NCBI RefSeq assembly: GCF_000787375.1
Contig: NZ_JRJU01000032.1
Coordinates: forward strand, 1-46,290
Direction of reading: 5' to 3'
Origin: Halalkalibacter okhensis
Lineage (GTDB): Bacteria > Bacillota > Bacilli > Bacillales > Bacillaceae_D
Length of the DNA: 46,290 bases
Shown here: positions 7,698-15,777 of the stretch, in pieces
Numbering within the stretch: position 1 is the stretch's first letter
How the letters are laid out: the number at the start of each line of letters is the position of its first letter
Notes under the pieces: generated by a model
The model's input: only the letters and a program-made list of their open reading frames with translations
The model's database searches: none
Told to the model about the DNA's origin: nothing
Program-made: the position numbers and the translations under genes

Positions 7698-7795
7698 GTT
7701 GGACAGCAAATCGGCTAGATTGGATTGAATAAGGTGCAGTTTGGATTGAATCTGGCGTAGTTTGGACAGCATATGATGCAAACTCGACAGAACCA
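7698..7795 (+). repeat. 21-bp phased repeat array, locus A
   Basis: Units begin at 7698, 7719, 7740, 7761 and 7783, i.e. steps of 21, 21, 21 and 22. Each carries a conserved core, GGACAGCAAATC or GGATTGAAT(C), preceded by TT; the last is a degenerate CGACAGAA. The rest of each unit varies. Two further arrays with the same cores and phase lie at 22748-22850 and 24319-24437. The minus strand reads as repeats such as DSIQT and FAVQ in seven-residue steps, but no start signals support translation. Confidence 0.8.
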
Positions 7796-7861
7796 AGAAA
7801 AAAGGCTGGACGCATGCAACAAAAATAAGCGAATCCCTGCAAAGTAGGAGTGAACAATGGC

Positions 7862-9031
7862 ATGCTTCTCATAAACGTGGACGTATACACAGAAACAAGT
7901 ATCATAAAACAAGGGTATATTCAAATAAACGGTACAAAAATAGGAGCGATCGGAGCTGTAAGTGACTTAGATTTATCCACCTATCATGACAAAGTATTAG
8001 ATGGTGCAGGACTAAAGGCGATCCCTGGTTTCATAGATGGTCACATTCACGGGGCAAATGGAGCTGATGTGATGGACGCCACGCCTGAAGCGTTAGCAAC
8101 AATGGCTCAAGCGCTCCCGAGAGAGGGAACGACAAGCTTCTTAGCGACAACCATTACGCAATCGGAAGAAAACATCGATCAAGCTTTAATCAATGTGAAT
8201 CAGTTTCAAGACAGCCCAAAAGGTGCCGAGCTGTTAGGTGTGCATTTAGAAGGACCTTTTATTGAAAAAAACAAAGCCGGCGCACAGCCGAAAGAGCATG
8301 TGAAAAAGCCCTCCATTGAGTTATTTTCAAAATGGCAAGAGCTTTCAGGCAATCAGATCAAGACGGTCACGCTGGCCCCGGAAAAAGACGATGGCTATGC
8401 CCTAATCACTTATTTACTTAATCAAGGGATCAATGTATCTGTCGCGCATACAGATGCGGGTATAGGCGTGATGAAAGACGTAGTTCGATTAGGTGTGAAC
8501 CAAGTCACGCATTTGTGTAACGCAATGACGGGCGTTCACCACCGCGATATCGGAGTAGTCGGTGCCGCTTTATTACTAGAGGAACTCAAAGGAGAAGTAA
8601 TTATAGATGGCATTCACGTTTCCCCGGAAATGGTTCAGCTTATTTATAAAAACATGGGGGCTAGTCGACTCATGCTCATTACGGATTCGATTCGGGCAAA
8701 GGGGCTTGCACCGGGTACATATGATCTTGGCGGACAAGAAGTTGCAGTTGATGATTATAAGGCCACTTTGCCAGATGGAACGCTGGCGGGAAGTGTATTA
8801 AAAATGATCGATGGGGTCAAAAATCTCTGTACGTTTACAGATGCAACACTTCAAGACTGCATTTATATGGCAAGTATGAACCCAGCTAAACAACTTAAAG
8901 TGGATGACCGAAAAGGTAGTCTAACGGTGGGGAAGGATGCGGATCTATTGCTTGTTGATGGAGAGCTGAACATTGCACATACATTTTGTAGGGGGGAGAT
9001 GGCGTATTGTAGGGGGGGAGAGTTTGCGTGA
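7862..9031 (+). CDS. nagA: N-acetylglucosamine-6-phosphate deacetylase
   Basis: 389 residues. Removes the acetyl group from GlcNAc-6-phosphate, giving glucosamine-6-phosphate for glycolysis or wall synthesis. Amidohydrolase-fold motifs are all visible: DGHIHGANG, HLEGPFIEKNKAGA with the metal-binding Glu, SVAHTDAG, THLCNAMTGVHHR, DGIHVSPEM and LITDSIRAKG with the catalytic Asp. The ATG at 7862 is preferred over an in-frame GTG at 7850 because GTAGGAG (7844-7850) is correctly spaced only for 7862. The usual partners nagB and the GntR regulator are not adjacent. Amino sugar released by the many wall hydrolases of this window is a natural source of substrate. Confidence 0.94.
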   Translation: MLLINVDVYTETSIIKQGYIQINGTKIGAIGAVSDLDLSTYHDKVLDGAGLKAIPGFIDGHIHGANGADVMDATPEALATMAQALPREGTTSFLATTITQSEENIDQALINVNQFQDSPKGAELLGVHLEGPFIEKNKAGAQPKEHVKKPSIELFSKWQELSGNQIKTVTLAPEKDDGYALITYLLNQGINVSVAHTDAGIGVMKDVVRLGVNQVTHLCNAMTGVHHRDIGVVGAALLLEELKGEVIIDGIHVSPEMVQLIYKNMGASRLMLITDSIRAKGLAPGTYDLGGQEVAVDDYKATLPDGTLAGSVLKMIDGVKNLCTFTDATLQDCIYMASMNPAKQLKVDDRKGSLTVGKDADLLLVDGELNIAHTFCRGEMAYCRGGEFA

Positions 9032-9077
9032 TTGATAGAAATGATGAGGTGTCGCTAATTAAAAGGAGGTTGGTCAT

Positions 9078-10058
9078 ATGAAAGCCATTCAAGTTACTCA
9101 ATTTGGTGGACCTGATAAATTAGTTTATACAGACGTTGAGGATGTAGTAGCAGGAAAGGGAGAGGTGTGTGTTCGTTTATATGCAGCTGGTGTCAATCCG
9201 AGTGATACATACACACTAACAGGTACATATGCATTTTCTAAGCCTCAGTTGCCATATACCCCGGGCTTAGATGGTGCAGGGATTGTGGAGGCGATTGGAG
9301 AAGGAGTCGCAAATGTTGCTGTTGGTGATCGTGTATTTATCGCGTCCTTAATGGGGAGAAAAAGCACAGGGACCTTTGCACAAAAAATAGTATGTGATGC
9401 AACGGTGGTTCATTTATTGCCAGACCATGTATCTTTTGATCAAGGTGCAGCATTAGGGGTACCTGCAATGACTGCATATCGAGCTCTATTTCAACGTGCA
9501 GGCCTGAAGCCTGGTCAAACTGTATTCATTCATGGAGCCAGTGGTGGAGTTGGATTACAGGCTGTGCAAATGGCGAAATCTCACGGTGCTAAAGTAATTG
9601 GAACAGCCAGTAAGCCAGAAGGTAAAAAAATGGTTCAAGAAGCTGGTGCAGATGTTGTGATGAATCATGTAACAGAAACCACACTGGAAGAGGTGTTAGC
9701 CTTAACAGATGGCCATGGACCTGATGTCATTATTGAGTTTTTGGCAAATGTTAATTTAGAGACAGATTTAAAGCTGATTGCACCATTTGGTAAAATTGTA
9801 ATCGTTGGAAATCGTGGTTCAATAGAAATAAATCCACGTCTTGCTATGCAAAAGGAATGTGATATTTTAGCCACCGCTTTATGGAACGCCCCAAAAGAAG
9901 AATATGAACAAAGTATTCATGGTGTCATTGGGATGCTAAAAAGTGGTGCACTTCATCCGGTTATAGGGACAACTCTTCCACTTCAGGAAGCATCGCAGGG
10001 CTTTGACCTGCTAGCCGAAGGTACAGGCCATGGGAAACTAGTTTTGAAAATTGACTAG
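9078..10058 (+). CDS. Zinc-independent NADPH:quinone reductase (MDR superfamily)
   Basis: 326 residues, medium-chain dehydrogenase/reductase of the quinone oxidoreductase (QOR) type. An N-terminal GroES-like domain (AAGVNPSDTYTLTG, PYTPGLDGAGIVEAIGEGV) is followed by a Rossmann domain with HGASGGVGLQAVQMAKSHGA. The cysteine and histidine zinc ligands of alcohol dehydrogenases are absent. Family members reduce quinones or enones with NADPH. AAAAGGAGG lies just before the ATG. It is 46 bases after nagA in the same direction, so cotranscription is possible, but there is no functional link. Confidence 0.9.
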   Translation: MKAIQVTQFGGPDKLVYTDVEDVVAGKGEVCVRLYAAGVNPSDTYTLTGTYAFSKPQLPYTPGLDGAGIVEAIGEGVANVAVGDRVFIASLMGRKSTGTFAQKIVCDATVVHLLPDHVSFDQGAALGVPAMTAYRALFQRAGLKPGQTVFIHGASGGVGLQAVQMAKSHGAKVIGTASKPEGKKMVQEAGADVVMNHVTETTLEEVLALTDGHGPDVIIEFLANVNLETDLKLIAPFGKIVIVGNRGSIEINPRLAMQKECDILATALWNAPKEEYEQSIHGVIGMLKSGALHPVIGTTLPLQEASQGFDLLAEGTGHGKLVLKID

Positions 10059-10170
10059 TATTTAAAAAGCCAAAGAAATGAATTCGATAAGGCTTATGAA
10101 GGATAAAATCAATAAGAAAACCTACTCCATAAGCCTTCATCTATCAACCTGTAAGTCTTACCAACATAAA

Positions 10171-10204
10171 AACGCAATGGATTTCCCTTCAAATCCATTG
10201 CGTT
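10171..10204 (-). terminator. Terminator of the amidase gene
   Basis: Perfect 14-bp stem AACGCAATGGATTT / AAATCCATTGCGTT with a six-base loop. On the minus strand it is followed by TTTATG. A second, looser hairpin (AAGGCTTATG ... CATAAGCCTT, about 10090-10137) lies toward the plus-strand gene and may end that transcript. Confidence 0.8.
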
Positions 10205-10244
10205 CTCACCCTGAAAAACATTTATGAACTGGTAGATTAACTAT

Positions 10245-10970
10245 TTAATCCACTCTTCGAATAATCACTTCATTAGCTGAATCGAGGTTGCGGTCGACCG
10301 CATCTAGGATGTTCTGTCTCATACGGTAAGCGCCTTCTTGTGTACCATCAACAATCACGCGGTATAGGTCACCATTTCCATTGCCGCCTCCATTAGAACC
10401 GCCTCCGCCTGAATTTGACCTTCTTGTAAGGTTAAAAGCACGTGCTATGCCATTCACATGACCACGAGCAACTCTTTCAAGCCAATTCGGATCTCGTAGT
10501 TTGGCTGCATCTTGAGCATTATCGATGAAACCGTTCTCTGTCAAAATAGCTGACATCCTTGTCTCGCGTAGGACGTGGAAATTAGCTTTCTTTTTGCCGC
10601 GATTGACAAGGTCATTAACCTTTGTAATCTCCTCATGCATAATGTCGCGGTACCTTGCAGTCTGTGATGAATCGGACAAGCTATTGTGAATAAAATCTTC
10701 ATAACCTCTTGCAGAGCCATTAAAAGCGTTGACGTGTATCGATACGAAATAGTCTGCTCCCCAAGAGTTTGCGTCGCTTGTTCTCTGGGCTAAAGTAACA
10801 CTTCTGTCTGTTGTTCGGCTCATTCGAATTTCTACACCTTCGTACTCGTTTCTCAACATATCACGAATACGCAGGCCGATGTCTAATACAATATCTTTTT
10901 CGTGCATTCCATTTGCGCTAGCACCACTATCTGAGCCACCATGACCAGGGTCTAAATATATTTTGACCAT
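10245..10970 (-). CDS. N-acetylmuramoyl-L-alanine amidase (Amidase_3) with SPOR-like tail
   Basis: 241 residues. The Amidase_3 catalytic domain carries the zinc ligands His10 (DPGHGG), Glu24 and His79 (SIHVNAF) and the catalytic Glu144 (LTENGFIDN). A Gly/Ser/Asn-rich linker (about 184-199) joins it to a C-terminal SPOR-like domain (YRVIVDGTQEGAYRMRQNIL) that would bind denuded glycan strands. It cuts the bond between muramic acid and L-Ala. There is no signal peptide: the protein starts MVKIYLDPGHGG. That is typical of phage endolysins and of mother-cell lytic amidases released at lysis, so this may be an endolysin remnant or a mother-cell enzyme. The start follows GTAGGAGGTGAT. Confidence 0.9.
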   Translation of the reverse strand: MVKIYLDPGHGGSDSGASANGMHEKDIVLDIGLRIRDMLRNEYEGVEIRMSRTTDRSVTLAQRTSDANSWGADYFVSIHVNAFNGSARGYEDFIHNSLSDSSQTARYRDIMHEEITKVNDLVNRGKKKANFHVLRETRMSAILTENGFIDNAQDAAKLRDPNWLERVARGHVNGIARAFNLTRRSNSGGGGSNGGGNGNGDLYRVIVDGTQEGAYRMRQNILDAVDRNLDSANEVIIRRVD

Positions 10971-11660
10971 GAAATATCACCTCCTACATAAGAATGATAT
11001 TCAATGGACCGACTACCGGAAACGGCTTGTCACATGGTGATGTACTAGGCAAATTACTTATTTTTAGAAAATAAGGTCAGACCCCAAACAAAGACCTAAA
11101 CATAATCCGCTAAAAATAAGAACAGCAAAAAGTCCCTCAGGCAGCTGGCAATGGAGGAACTTTGGATAGGGATGATGAAATTGGACAGTTATTATACTAA
11201 ATAAATCGCTGCCGTTAAGCAGTGACAAGAATTTGAAAAAGAAGAGTTTCCTTGAAAAAAAGCGATCCATTTTAAACATTTGTCAAAGAAATAGCCCTTT
11301 TTATCAATATAGCTAAGGAATACATATGTCTTATTGAACAAAATATTCATGGAGCACACTCCCTTTTTTTTCGGTAGTGTGCTTCACAATATGGTAATTA
11401 TGCATAAAAAACACATATTTATTTTGAGCATTGCAAGGGGGCAACTCCGTCTAGGTATCAAGGAAACCACTGAAAACGTCCTTTTTGAGCAAATTCAAGG
11501 AAGAGCACTGAAAAAGGTGAAAATTGTAAGGCCACTGAAAAGTCCTTTTAGAAGATTCGAGGAAGCAGCAATGGCTCCACACGTTGCGCGCCTGCTACGA
11601 GAAACCCACTCATAGCAGGCTTAAAACAAAGCAACGGTTCCGCTCATTGCTTAAAAGGAA
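10971..11660. other. Intergenic region with degenerate repeats, no convincing gene
   Basis: A partial GGTCAGACCCC motif lies at about 11070-11085. A degenerate direct repeat of about 40 bp, starting CCACTGAAAA, lies at 11467-11507 and 11532-11571. CACTGAAAA words also occur at 11506-11516, 19939 and 20168. Frames through the region have no ribosome binding sites and look non-coding. Confidence 0.55.
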
Positions 11661-11701
11661 CTGAAAAAGGTGAAAATCGTCCTTTTTCAGTGCCTTTTTT
11701 T
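11661..11701 (+). terminator. Hairpin with T run overlapping the end of the lipoprotein gene
   Basis: CTGAAAAAGG (11661-11670) pairs with CCTTTTTCAG (11681-11690) and is followed by a run of T on the plus strand. The stop codon of the minus-strand lipoprotein gene lies inside the stem, so the same hairpin may end both strands. Confidence 0.65.
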
Positions 11702-13159
11702 AACAAACGTATGGTTAAAATCAATCGCCATCCCACTCCATCCCCAGCATTCTGGACCTTCCGTTGTCGTAACGCGATGGTCTTCCTTTACAAAGGTCAT
11801 TTGGCAGCCAATCTCGTCTTCGATTTGCAAAGCAGTATTCCCATCTTTTTGAGCGTAGCCTTCCATTTCACCGACATGAGTAGTCGATACATGAATATCA
11901 AACTCAAAGCCCGTCTCATCTTCATTGTAAATGTTTAGCTCGCCAAAGACACCAGATTCTTCTGGAATGGTGTAGGTGCCGCTCCAATCCGCTGAAATTT
12001 CAGGTGTCTCCGTTTTGCTAACTAAAATCGTTTCAATCTCATTTTTATTCTTTTCGATATAGAGCGTATATGTGCCGGTATTATAAATCACTACTTCTGT
12101 ATCGCCGTCAACTTGTTCATCTGGTTCGCCGAGAGTCTCGTAAAGGAGCTCTACATCGCCATCTATTAGTGCCCCTGGAATAAGAAGAGTGTTAACAGTA
12201 CTCTCGCTGGATGCGGTTACAGCATAACCGATGTTATTAAAGATAAAGGTCTCAGCCCCATTTAACCAATCGGTAATGGCATCTGGTTCACCTTCTTGAT
12301 CGAATATCTCTTGCAAACGAGTGCCAATGGCAAATGAGACGGAAGGAAAACGACCTTTCTCTACCTCGGCGAGCCAATCAGATGTGACCGGAATGGATGG
12401 GTAAGCAAAGGTGCTAGTTGGTTTATCCCTCCAACGCTCATACATCTCTTGTCCATACTGAACTCCATCAGCAAATGTCTCCTCATTGTAAACACTTTGG
12501 CTCTTTAGCGAAAGAGTAAGGGTGTCCTCGTCGAGCTCCCATGTAGTAAAGAACCAGCCGGTCTCGTTATCAGAGCTATATTCTACAGTTTGATAATAGC
12601 GATTCCCAATGTTACGCAATTCGCCGTTAATCGTACGGAGCTGATCGCCATCAACAGTCACTTCTTGCAGGATCCCACCTTCCAAAGCAAAAATTTGCAG
12701 CTCAAACTGATTGCTTTTTTCTTTTTGAGATAGGACAAGAAGATCTCTACCTGTTTGATGAGAGCTAACATAGGCGATCTCCTGTCTATCGCGAAAACGC
12801 AATGCATCATCGCCTTCAAAAAAGGTAAGATGATCTTGTAACACACCGTATGTTGCAAGGGCATCAGAAACATAAAGCTGATAATCACTAAAAGAAGAGT
12901 CTTCTTTTGGACTATAAATATGTATGTCATATGGTTCGTTGTGGTTATCTTTCAATTGGAATTGATAATGGCTATTGGCTTGTAAAACAGATAAAGGAAC
13001 ATCGGATTTACCCTCTTTCGTCAGTGGTGGCGATTTTATTGCTTCTTCGGTCTTTGTCTCTGTTGAGGTGCTTTGCCCACTTGAATCTTGGGTATTGGCA
13101 CAGCCTAGTATAGAAAATAAACAACTAATGAAAAGAAAAGAAACGATCCATTGCTTCAT
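11687..13159 (-). CDS. Large lipoprotein of unknown function, DUF4309-like repeats
   Basis: 490 residues from the ATG at 13159; GAAGGTGAT lies the right distance upstream, and an in-frame GTG three codons earlier overlaps it. The signal peptide ends in lipobox ILGC, then a Ser/Thr/Glu-rich linker to about residue 50. The body is mostly beta. It contains two copies of a motif resembling the DUF4309/SmpA-like 'G..l.ei...GePd' unit: IGTRLQEIFDQEGEPD and VELLYETLGEPD, each followed by short strands ending in a Tyr-rich strand. The C terminus (about 400-490) looks like a separate small beta domain with two cysteines. Function unknown; it should sit outside the cell, anchored to the membrane. Monocistronic. 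Confidence 0.8.
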   Translation of the reverse strand: MKQWIVSFLFISCLFSILGCANTQDSSGQSTSTETKTEEAIKSPPLTKEGKSDVPLSVLQANSHYQFQLKDNHNEPYDIHIYSPKEDSSFSDYQLYVSDALATYGVLQDHLTFFEGDDALRFRDRQEIAYVSSHQTGRDLLVLSQKEKSNQFELQIFALEGGILQEVTVDGDQLRTINGELRNIGNRYYQTVEYSSDNETGWFFTTWELDEDTLTLSLKSQSVYNEETFADGVQYGQEMYERWRDKPTSTFAYPSIPVTSDWLAEVEKGRFPSVSFAIGTRLQEIFDQEGEPDAITDWLNGAETFIFNNIGYAVTASSESTVNTLLIPGALIDGDVELLYETLGEPDEQVDGDTEVVIYNTGTYTLYIEKNKNEIETILVSKTETPEISADWSGTYTIPEESGVFGELNIYNEDETGFEFDIHVSTTHVGEMEGYAQKDGNTALQIEDEIGCQMTFVKEDHRVTTTEGPECWGWSGMAIDFNHTFVKKRH

Positions 13160-13397
13160 TTTTATCACCTTCGTGAGTTCTTTTTCTTACTCGCAAAAAA
13201 TAGACGCTTCAGACCATTTTATTTTGCAAACCAACAATCTATTCCTCTTTTTACGTGTAAAAAACCGAAAAATAGAACAATATTTTACCAAGAGGAATAA
13301 AATGTTACGGTTTTGTGAAAGAAAATCTAACAAACCCCTTCCATTTTAGTCATTTTCAGACTATTATAATAAATAAGAAAACAAATTGAAGGAGCGA

Positions 13398-13646
13398 ATG
13401 GCCATGATGAAAAACGTAAAAGTAAAAAATCATTACTTAGCAGAGATTGAGCATACTGGCGAAAAAAACTACAAAAACCGTTGGACCTGGGACATCTATA
13501 TTGCTGCTGATGAAAACCAAGAATATAGAGGAAAAGCACTAGCACCAGGCAAAGGGATTGAGATTCCTTGGACGAAACTTACAGGCAAAGACTTATTAGC
13601 TGAAATGATGGGACTTTGTGAATCACAAATGCCGAAGTGTTCATAA
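13398..13646 (+). CDS. Small conserved hypothetical protein (82 aa)
   Basis: Starts MAMMKNVKVKNHYLAEIEHT. GAAGGAG (13388-13394) positions the ATG at 13398; an upstream in-frame TTG (13386) overlaps that site and is not used. The protein is soluble, rich in lysine and tryptophan (NRWTWDIYIAADE), with two cysteines in the last 15 residues. It resembles small OsmC-linked or 'YLAEIEHTG' hypothetical proteins, but I cannot name a family with confidence. It has its own terminator and a TATAAT at 13365-13370 without a clear -35. Divergent from the large lipoprotein. Confidence 0.75.
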   Translation: MAMMKNVKVKNHYLAEIEHTGEKNYKNRWTWDIYIAADENQEYRGKALAPGKGIEIPWTKLTGKDLLAEMMGLCESQMPKCS

Positions 13647-13696
13647 TGGATAACAGCGACTATCACAATGGACAAGCAGATAAAATAAAAAACGAG

Positions 13697-13742
13697 AACC
13701 CCTAATGCTCTCCAGTAGCTGGAAGAGTGAGAGGGGTTTTTG
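13697..13742. terminator. Bidirectional terminator between convergent genes
   Basis: AACCCCT (13697-13703) pairs with AGGGGTT (13732-13738) around an inner stem CTCTCCAG/CTGGAAGAG. T runs flank it on both strands, so it can serve both the 82-residue gene and the PilZ gene. Confidence 0.85.
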
Positions 13743-13766
13743 TGTTATTTGTCATAAAAAAAGCGA

Positions 13767-14153
13767 TCAACCAGTGGCTGTCGCTCGGTCAAAATAAGGA
13801 ACAGGTGTTTTTGCATAATGTGTATTGTGCATATGATCAAACAATTTATAAAACAACAAATTACACGTTCTTACGTTCAACTTATAATAAAACGCCCCAT
13901 CCCGTTCTTCCTTCGCTTCAATCTCACCGGTAAATGTACATTTCGAAAACAATTCGACTCGAAGAATAAAAGAGTTCTCGCTTAAAATGGGGAAGTCTAA
14001 ATTCGTAGAAAAGGATAATCCTTCCGAGCTAATGTCAGATACAAGCACCTTTGTTTTGCTAGAATTAACGTCCACACCGTTTAACTCAGCGATGCTAACA
14101 TCCGCACTCAGTGGTTTGTGAAAATTCAACGCCGGAAATAATCGATTTTCCAT
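13767..14153 (-). CDS. PilZ-domain protein (putative c-di-GMP receptor)
   Basis: 128 residues from the ATG at 14153, which GGAGGG precedes; a longer frame to 14198 lacks a site. The centre carries the PilZ-like core KVLVSDISSEGLSFSTN (D-[IL]S-x-x-G), followed by the strands expected of a six-stranded PilZ barrel. The RxxxR part of the c-di-GMP site is not obvious near the N terminus (only FHKPLSADVS), so ligand binding is uncertain. With two GGDEF proteins nearby, a role as c-di-GMP effector is reasonable but inferred. Convergent with the 82-residue gene. Confidence 0.7.
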   Translation of the reverse strand: MENRLFPALNFHKPLSADVSIAELNGVDVNSSKTKVLVSDISSEGLSFSTNLDFPILSENSFILRVELFSKCTFTGEIEAKEERDGAFYYKLNVRTCNLLFYKLFDHMHNTHYAKTPVPYFDRATATG

Positions 14154-14370
14154 GACTGTCCCTCCATTAACATCATTATAACTATAAGCATAGTACAAAT
14201 AATTTGCGAATGGTGTTGTTTTATGTAGATGGTTTGAAATTTTCTGTTAATTTTTAGAAGGAATTAGATACAATTTAATGAAGACTTTCTATAGCAGCAA
14301 GTCAAAGAGGATTCTTCATTTAATTCAGTCGTTGAAGAACCAGTTCTCAGTAAAAAAGGAGATGGGATTC

Positions 14371-14907
14371 ATGATAGAGTTACAGTATTTTGATCGGTCA
14401 GATTTCAGGCAACTAATCAATTGGATTAATTCGCCTGTACTCTTACTGCAGTGGGGCGGTCCGGCGTTTTCTTATCCCTTGAATGAGAGTCAATTAGAAA
14501 AATATACGCATCAGGCTAATAATGAATACGCAGAAAGAATGATTTTTAAAGTAATTGATAAAGAAAGTGGTGAAACGATTGGCCATATTTCATTGGGGCA
14601 AATTGATCGAGAACACAAATCCGCAAGAATTGGAAAAGTATTAGTAGGTGAGCAAAACACAAGAGGTAAAGGAATCGGTCAGCAAATGATGAAGGAAATT
14701 CTTAAAATCGCATTTGATGAACTCAAATTACATAGAGTGAGTCTTGGGGTATTTGACTTTAATGCTTCTGCTATCGCTTGCTATGAAAAAGCCGGGTTTG
14801 TAAAAGAGGGACTGCTTCGAGATAGAAGTAAACATGGCGATGAATACTGGAGTTTATGGGAAATGAGTATGTTAGAAAACGAATGGTTGAAAGCCCAGAG
14901 TCAGTAG
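14371..14907 (+). CDS. GNAT-family N-acetyltransferase (RimJ/RimL-like)
   Basis: 178 residues from the ATG at 14371 behind AAGGAG (14356-14361); a longer frame from 14278 adds an unrelated N terminus. The acetyl-CoA binding motif is visible in RIGKVLVGEQNTRGKGIGQQ (R/Q-x-x-G-x-G/A), followed by the C-terminal NASAIACYEKAGFVKEG typical of RimJ/RimL and related acetyltransferases. It would move an acetyl group from acetyl-CoA to an amine; the substrate could be a ribosomal protein, an antibiotic or a small amine. Monocistronic. Confidence 0.88.
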   Translation: MIELQYFDRSDFRQLINWINSPVLLLQWGGPAFSYPLNESQLEKYTHQANNEYAERMIFKVIDKESGETIGHISLGQIDREHKSARIGKVLVGEQNTRGKGIGQQMMKEILKIAFDELKLHRVSLGVFDFNASAIACYEKAGFVKEGLLRDRSKHGDEYWSLWEMSMLENEWLKAQSQ

Positions 14908-14978
14908 TCAATGAGCAAAGGAGGAGTTTTGGCACTTTGCTTCTTTTCTAAAGTCAGTGTGTAATCGACCTTTCTAAA

Positions 14979-15254
14979 GTGGTCAAACACAATCCTAACA
15001 GAAACGAAAATGCGTATCTTACAGTCGAGGTAAAAGGAATGATAGGGAATGAAGAGAGGACCAAAGCGTTAGCGTTATCGACTTTTTCTGATTACCATAC
15101 AACGGCAATGGTTACAGCTTCATTAGCAAAAATCGCCCTTCAAAAAGAATTGAAAGGGATCGTTTGTCCTTTTGAAGTGACAAATGTAGATGAATTATTG
15201 TCTGTAATGAATGGCTCAAATGTACGAATAGAGGAAAGGGCGATTGTTCGATAA
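14979..15254 (+). pseudogene. C-terminal remnant of a saccharopine-dehydrogenase-like protein
   Basis: About 90 residues with no ribosome binding site. The sequence (AYLTVEVKGMIGNEERTKAL, TTAMVTASLAKIALQKE, GIVCPFEVTNVDELL) looks like the C-terminal end of a saccharopine dehydrogenase-like oxidoreductase without its NAD-binding domain. A 10-bp direct repeat TTTCTAAAGT just upstream (about 14946-14955 and 14971-14980) could mark the deletion that removed the rest. A GTG at 14979 could start translation, but the product would lack the active domain. The family identification is from memory of the pattern and is moderate. Confidence 0.5.
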
Positions 15255-15270
15255 GGGCAATCGTTTTTTT
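15241..15270 (+). terminator. Terminator at the end of the dehydrogenase remnant
   Basis: CGATTG (15241-15246) pairs with CAATCG (15258-15263), then TTTTTTT. The hairpin begins inside the last codons of the remnant. Confidence 0.8.
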
Positions 15271-15352
15271 ATTGTAGGAATTAGAAAGAGGGGGCGAATT
15301 AAATGAAATAAACGGTCTGTTGGAAGTAAATGTTAATTTATATCTAGACAAC

Positions 15353-15431
15353 TATATCGTAATCTGATATATTCTAATTAGATATATCGTAATCTGATAT
15401 ATTCTAATTAGATATATCGTATTTTGATATA
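15353..15431 (+). promoter_or_regulatory. Three operator-like repeats upstream of padR
   Basis: TATATC-N7-GATATA occurs at 15353-15371, 15383-15401 and 15413-15431, exactly 30 bp apart. The intervening bases (TTCTAATTAG) are also identical between the first two copies and contain the 10-bp palindrome TCTAATTAGA. The array ends about 16 bases before the padR ribosome binding site. PadR regulators are dimeric winged-helix repressors that bind such AT-rich dyads in their own promoters, so autoregulation is likely. Confidence 0.75.
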
Positions 15432-15459
15432 TTATTAAATGATAGATGGAGGTGATCTG

Positions 15460-15777
15460 TTGAAAACAACGGAGCAATTAACGGATTCAATGTTTTATAT
15501 TATGGCGACTTTAACTCAACCTAGACACGGGTATGCCATCATGAATGTAATCGAAGAAAAAACAAAAGGGATCATTACGATAGGGCCTGCATCCATGTAC
15601 ACCATTATCAAAAAATTATTAAAGCAAGAATGGATTTACTTATACGATGGATCGGATTCAAGGCGTAAAACATACTTACTTACGGAACAAGGCAGAGAAA
15701 TATTAGAAGAGAATGTAAAGTTACGAAGGATCATGCTTGAACTAGCAGAAACTGGATTGAAGGAGGAGAAAGGATGA
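15460..15777 (+). CDS. PadR-family transcriptional regulator
   Basis: 105 residues from a TTG at 15460, with GGAGGTGAT (15448-15456) upstream; an ATG at 15439 lies before that site and is not favoured. The winged helix-turn-helix spans roughly residues 10-85 (MFYIMATLTQPRHGYAIM, TIGPASMYTIIKKLLKQEWI, RRKTYLLTEQGREIL), which is diagnostic for PadR. The short C-terminal helix makes this a subfamily-2 (PadR-s2) type. It overlaps the next gene by 4 bases (ATGA) and forms a two-gene operon with it. PadR-DUF2812 pairs of this kind are common in Firmicutes. Likely represses its own operon through the upstream repeats. Confidence 0.92.
   Translation: MKTTEQLTDSMFYIMATLTQPRHGYAIMNVIEEKTKGIITIGPASMYTIIKKLLKQEWIYLYDGSDSRRKTYLLTEQGREILEENVKLRRIMLELAETGLKEEKG

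Noticed and set aside
11064-11279. A 71-residue minus-strand frame before the amidase
   Set aside because: No ribosome binding site, low-complexity hydrophobic text, and it runs through a repeat motif.
11334-11615. A 93-residue plus-strand frame with a repeated GKE/LKK text
   Set aside because: It follows the degenerate CACTGAAAA repeat, and no translation start is present.
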